Of a stretch of 64,000 bases of DNA, positions 63,020 through 64,000 are shown in pieces. This DNA is from JALJPB01 sp034111045 (GTDB lineage Bacteria; Pseudomonadota; Gammaproteobacteria; Enterobacterales; Alteromonadaceae). The first letter of the stretch is position 1. Each line of letters starts with the position of its first letter. The stretch covers positions 1-64,000 of the forward strand of contig JAWUYA010000016.1 of NCBI GenBank assembly GCA_034111045.1, read 5' to 3'. The notes under the pieces were generated by a model that was not told where the DNA came from, did not search any database, and saw only the letters and a list, made by a program, of their open reading frames with translations. The position numbers and the translations under genes are program-made.

Positions 63020-64000
63020 ATGGGTAACACAGTGCAAAATTACTATTCAACATTAACCGGCTGGATGATCCCTACGTCGAGAGCTATGGATGCGCATAAT
63101 ATTGATATTGCAGCCGCATTAAAAGCTTGTAATATTTCTCAAGAGGTGATGGCGGATCAAGAGTCTCGTATTGCCGCAGAAAAACTTGCCCAACTGATCG
63201 ACTACTGCAATAAAAAATTAGCACGACATGATTTTTCTATTTTGATAGCTGAGCAGTTTCATCCAGGTATGTTTCATGCGCTTGGCTATGCCATGATGGC
63301 TTCAAACACCTTGCAAGATGCATTAGAGCGTATAGCTCATTACAAACGAGTTATTTCAAATACGTGTAAATTAGTTAATTACGAAAATAATGGTCAGTTT
63401 GTTTTTGAGATGCAAATTATTACCTATGAAACTACCAACCGACCTGTATTGTCACTGGAGTCGGTAGAAACTTTTTTAGCCACTATTATTCGCTTTTCCC
63501 GAGAACTGGTGACCCTAGATTTCGCCCCAGAAAAAGTCTTTTTTTCTTATCCTACGCCCAATTATGATGTGACTTATCTTACTAATTTTTTCAATTGTGA
63601 AATAGAATTTGCCAGTGATAAAACAGCCATTGTTTTCAATCTGGAGCAAACTAAAGAAAAATTAATGTGTGGCAATCCGTTAATTACTCATAGTCATGAA
63701 AAAATGCTTGATGAATTCATGGCAAGGATTGATAAAAATGATTTAAGCCATGTAATCAAGAATAAAATTTTTGAATTACTACCTCTTGGCGCTCCCTCTC
63801 AAACTGAAATTTCCAAATACCTTGGGATGAGTTTGCGTAATTTACAACGAAAATTACAAGACCAAAACTCAAGTTATAAAGAGATACTCGAAAACACCCG
63901 CAAGAAATTAGCGATGGACTATATTGTTCAACAACATTTAAGTTTGAGCGAAATAGGCTATTTAGTCGGTTTTTCTAGTGTTGGTAATTTCAATCGGGCG
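63020..64000 (+). CDS. AraC-family regulator, OruR/ArgR-like (3' end beyond window)
   Basis: The frame is open for 327 codons from the ATG at 63020 to the window end. The N-terminal ligand domain (about 15-205) resembles the Arabinose_bd group (PF12625) of OruR-like regulators. The HTH follows from about 252, with QTEISKYLGMSLRNLQRKL and LSEIGYLVGFSSVGNFNRA; the last helix is cut. It is divergent from the DUF1302 operon over about 175 bases and is its probable activator. No ribosome site precedes the ATG. Confidence 0.88.
   Translation, partial: MGNTVQNYYSTLTGWMIPTSRAMDAHNIDIAAALKACNISQEVMADQESRIAAEKLAQLIDYCNKKLARHDFSILIAEQFHPGMFHALGYAMMASNTLQDALERIAHYKRVISNTCKLVNYENNGQFVFEMQIITYETTNRPVLSLESVETFLATIIRFSRELVTLDFAPEKVFFSYPTPNYDVTYLTNFFNCEIEFASDKTAIVFNLEQTKEKLMCGNPLITHSHEKMLDEFMARIDKNDLSHVIKNKIFELLPLGAPSQTEISKYLGMSLRNLQRKLQDQNSSYKEILENTRKKLAMDYIVQQHLSLSEIGYLVGFSSVGNFNRA

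Overview
The window looks like chromosomal DNA of a marine gammaproteobacterium of the Alteromonadales, most likely Colwellia or a close relative (Colwelliaceae). This rests on visibly AT-rich DNA, the gammaproteobacterial block lptG-lptF/pepA-holC-valS, a ccm cluster split into divergent ccmABCDE and ccmFGHI arms as in Shewanella and its relatives, a FabY-type ketosynthase, an oleABCD long-chain olefin cluster, and a CspA-type cold-shock gene with a long leader. The genus is inferred. No phage, plasmid, CRISPR or intact insertion sequence was seen. The only mobile trace is a truncated REP-associated (RAYT) transposase.

Layout. 0-2.3 kb: the start of an RsbQ-like hydrolase gene, a repeat-rich spacer with an 11-base G run, 11-bp tandem repeats and a 14-bp hairpin beside the RAYT remnant, then ppiC and tRNA-Leu(CAA). 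2.3-5.3 kb: a TolB-N/TPR membrane protein and an RDD protein, divergent. 5.3-13.3 kb: lptG/lptF divergent from pepA-holC-valS, then a csp gene. 13.4-21.5 kb: a Cu(I)/Ag(I) efflux operon (small Met/His/Cys-rich exported protein, CusC, CusB with a C-terminal CusF-like domain, CusA, two PepSY-type membrane proteins). 21.7-29.3 kb: cytochrome c maturation. 29.4-33.2 kb: pgi-nagK-nagA, for amino-sugar catabolism. 33.5-35.5 kb: a possible small membrane protein with no standard start codon, plsC-rraB, and an unknown exported protein. 35.8-41.2 kb: oleA-oleB-oleC-oleD plus a hotdog thioesterase. 41.6-44.6 kb: a LysR regulator divergent from a BicA-like SulP transporter, with an operator-like array between them. 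44.7-49 kb: fabY, then a GlxA-type regulator and a family III CoA-transferase. 49.1-53.5 kb: housekeeping genes (dimeric dUTPase, DUF2726 protein, mtnN, CbiB-like protein, TRIC-family channel, second RraB-like protein). 53.7-64 kb: fadH, a GMC alcohol dehydrogenase, an SdsA-type alkyl sulfatase, DUF1329 and DUF1302 proteins on one strand, facing a divergent AraC-family gene cut by the window end.

How the genes work together. Two lipid-related modules stand out. OleA would condense two acyl-CoAs head to head. OleD, OleC and OleB would reduce the product, form a beta-lactone and decarboxylate it to a long-chain alkene, and the co-translated thioesterase may edit the acyl-CoA pool. The 53.7-63 kb module reads as uptake and oxidation of sulfated or unsaturated aliphatic compounds: DUF1302 barrel and DUF1329 partner at the envelope, periplasmic alkyl sulfatase, GMC alcohol oxidation, then beta-oxidation helped by FadH. 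This pathway is inferred from family and context, and it is the best candidate here for incompletely described biology. Several genes in the window appear to start with UUG, judged by family alignment and Shine-Dalgarno position; the starts given reflect that.
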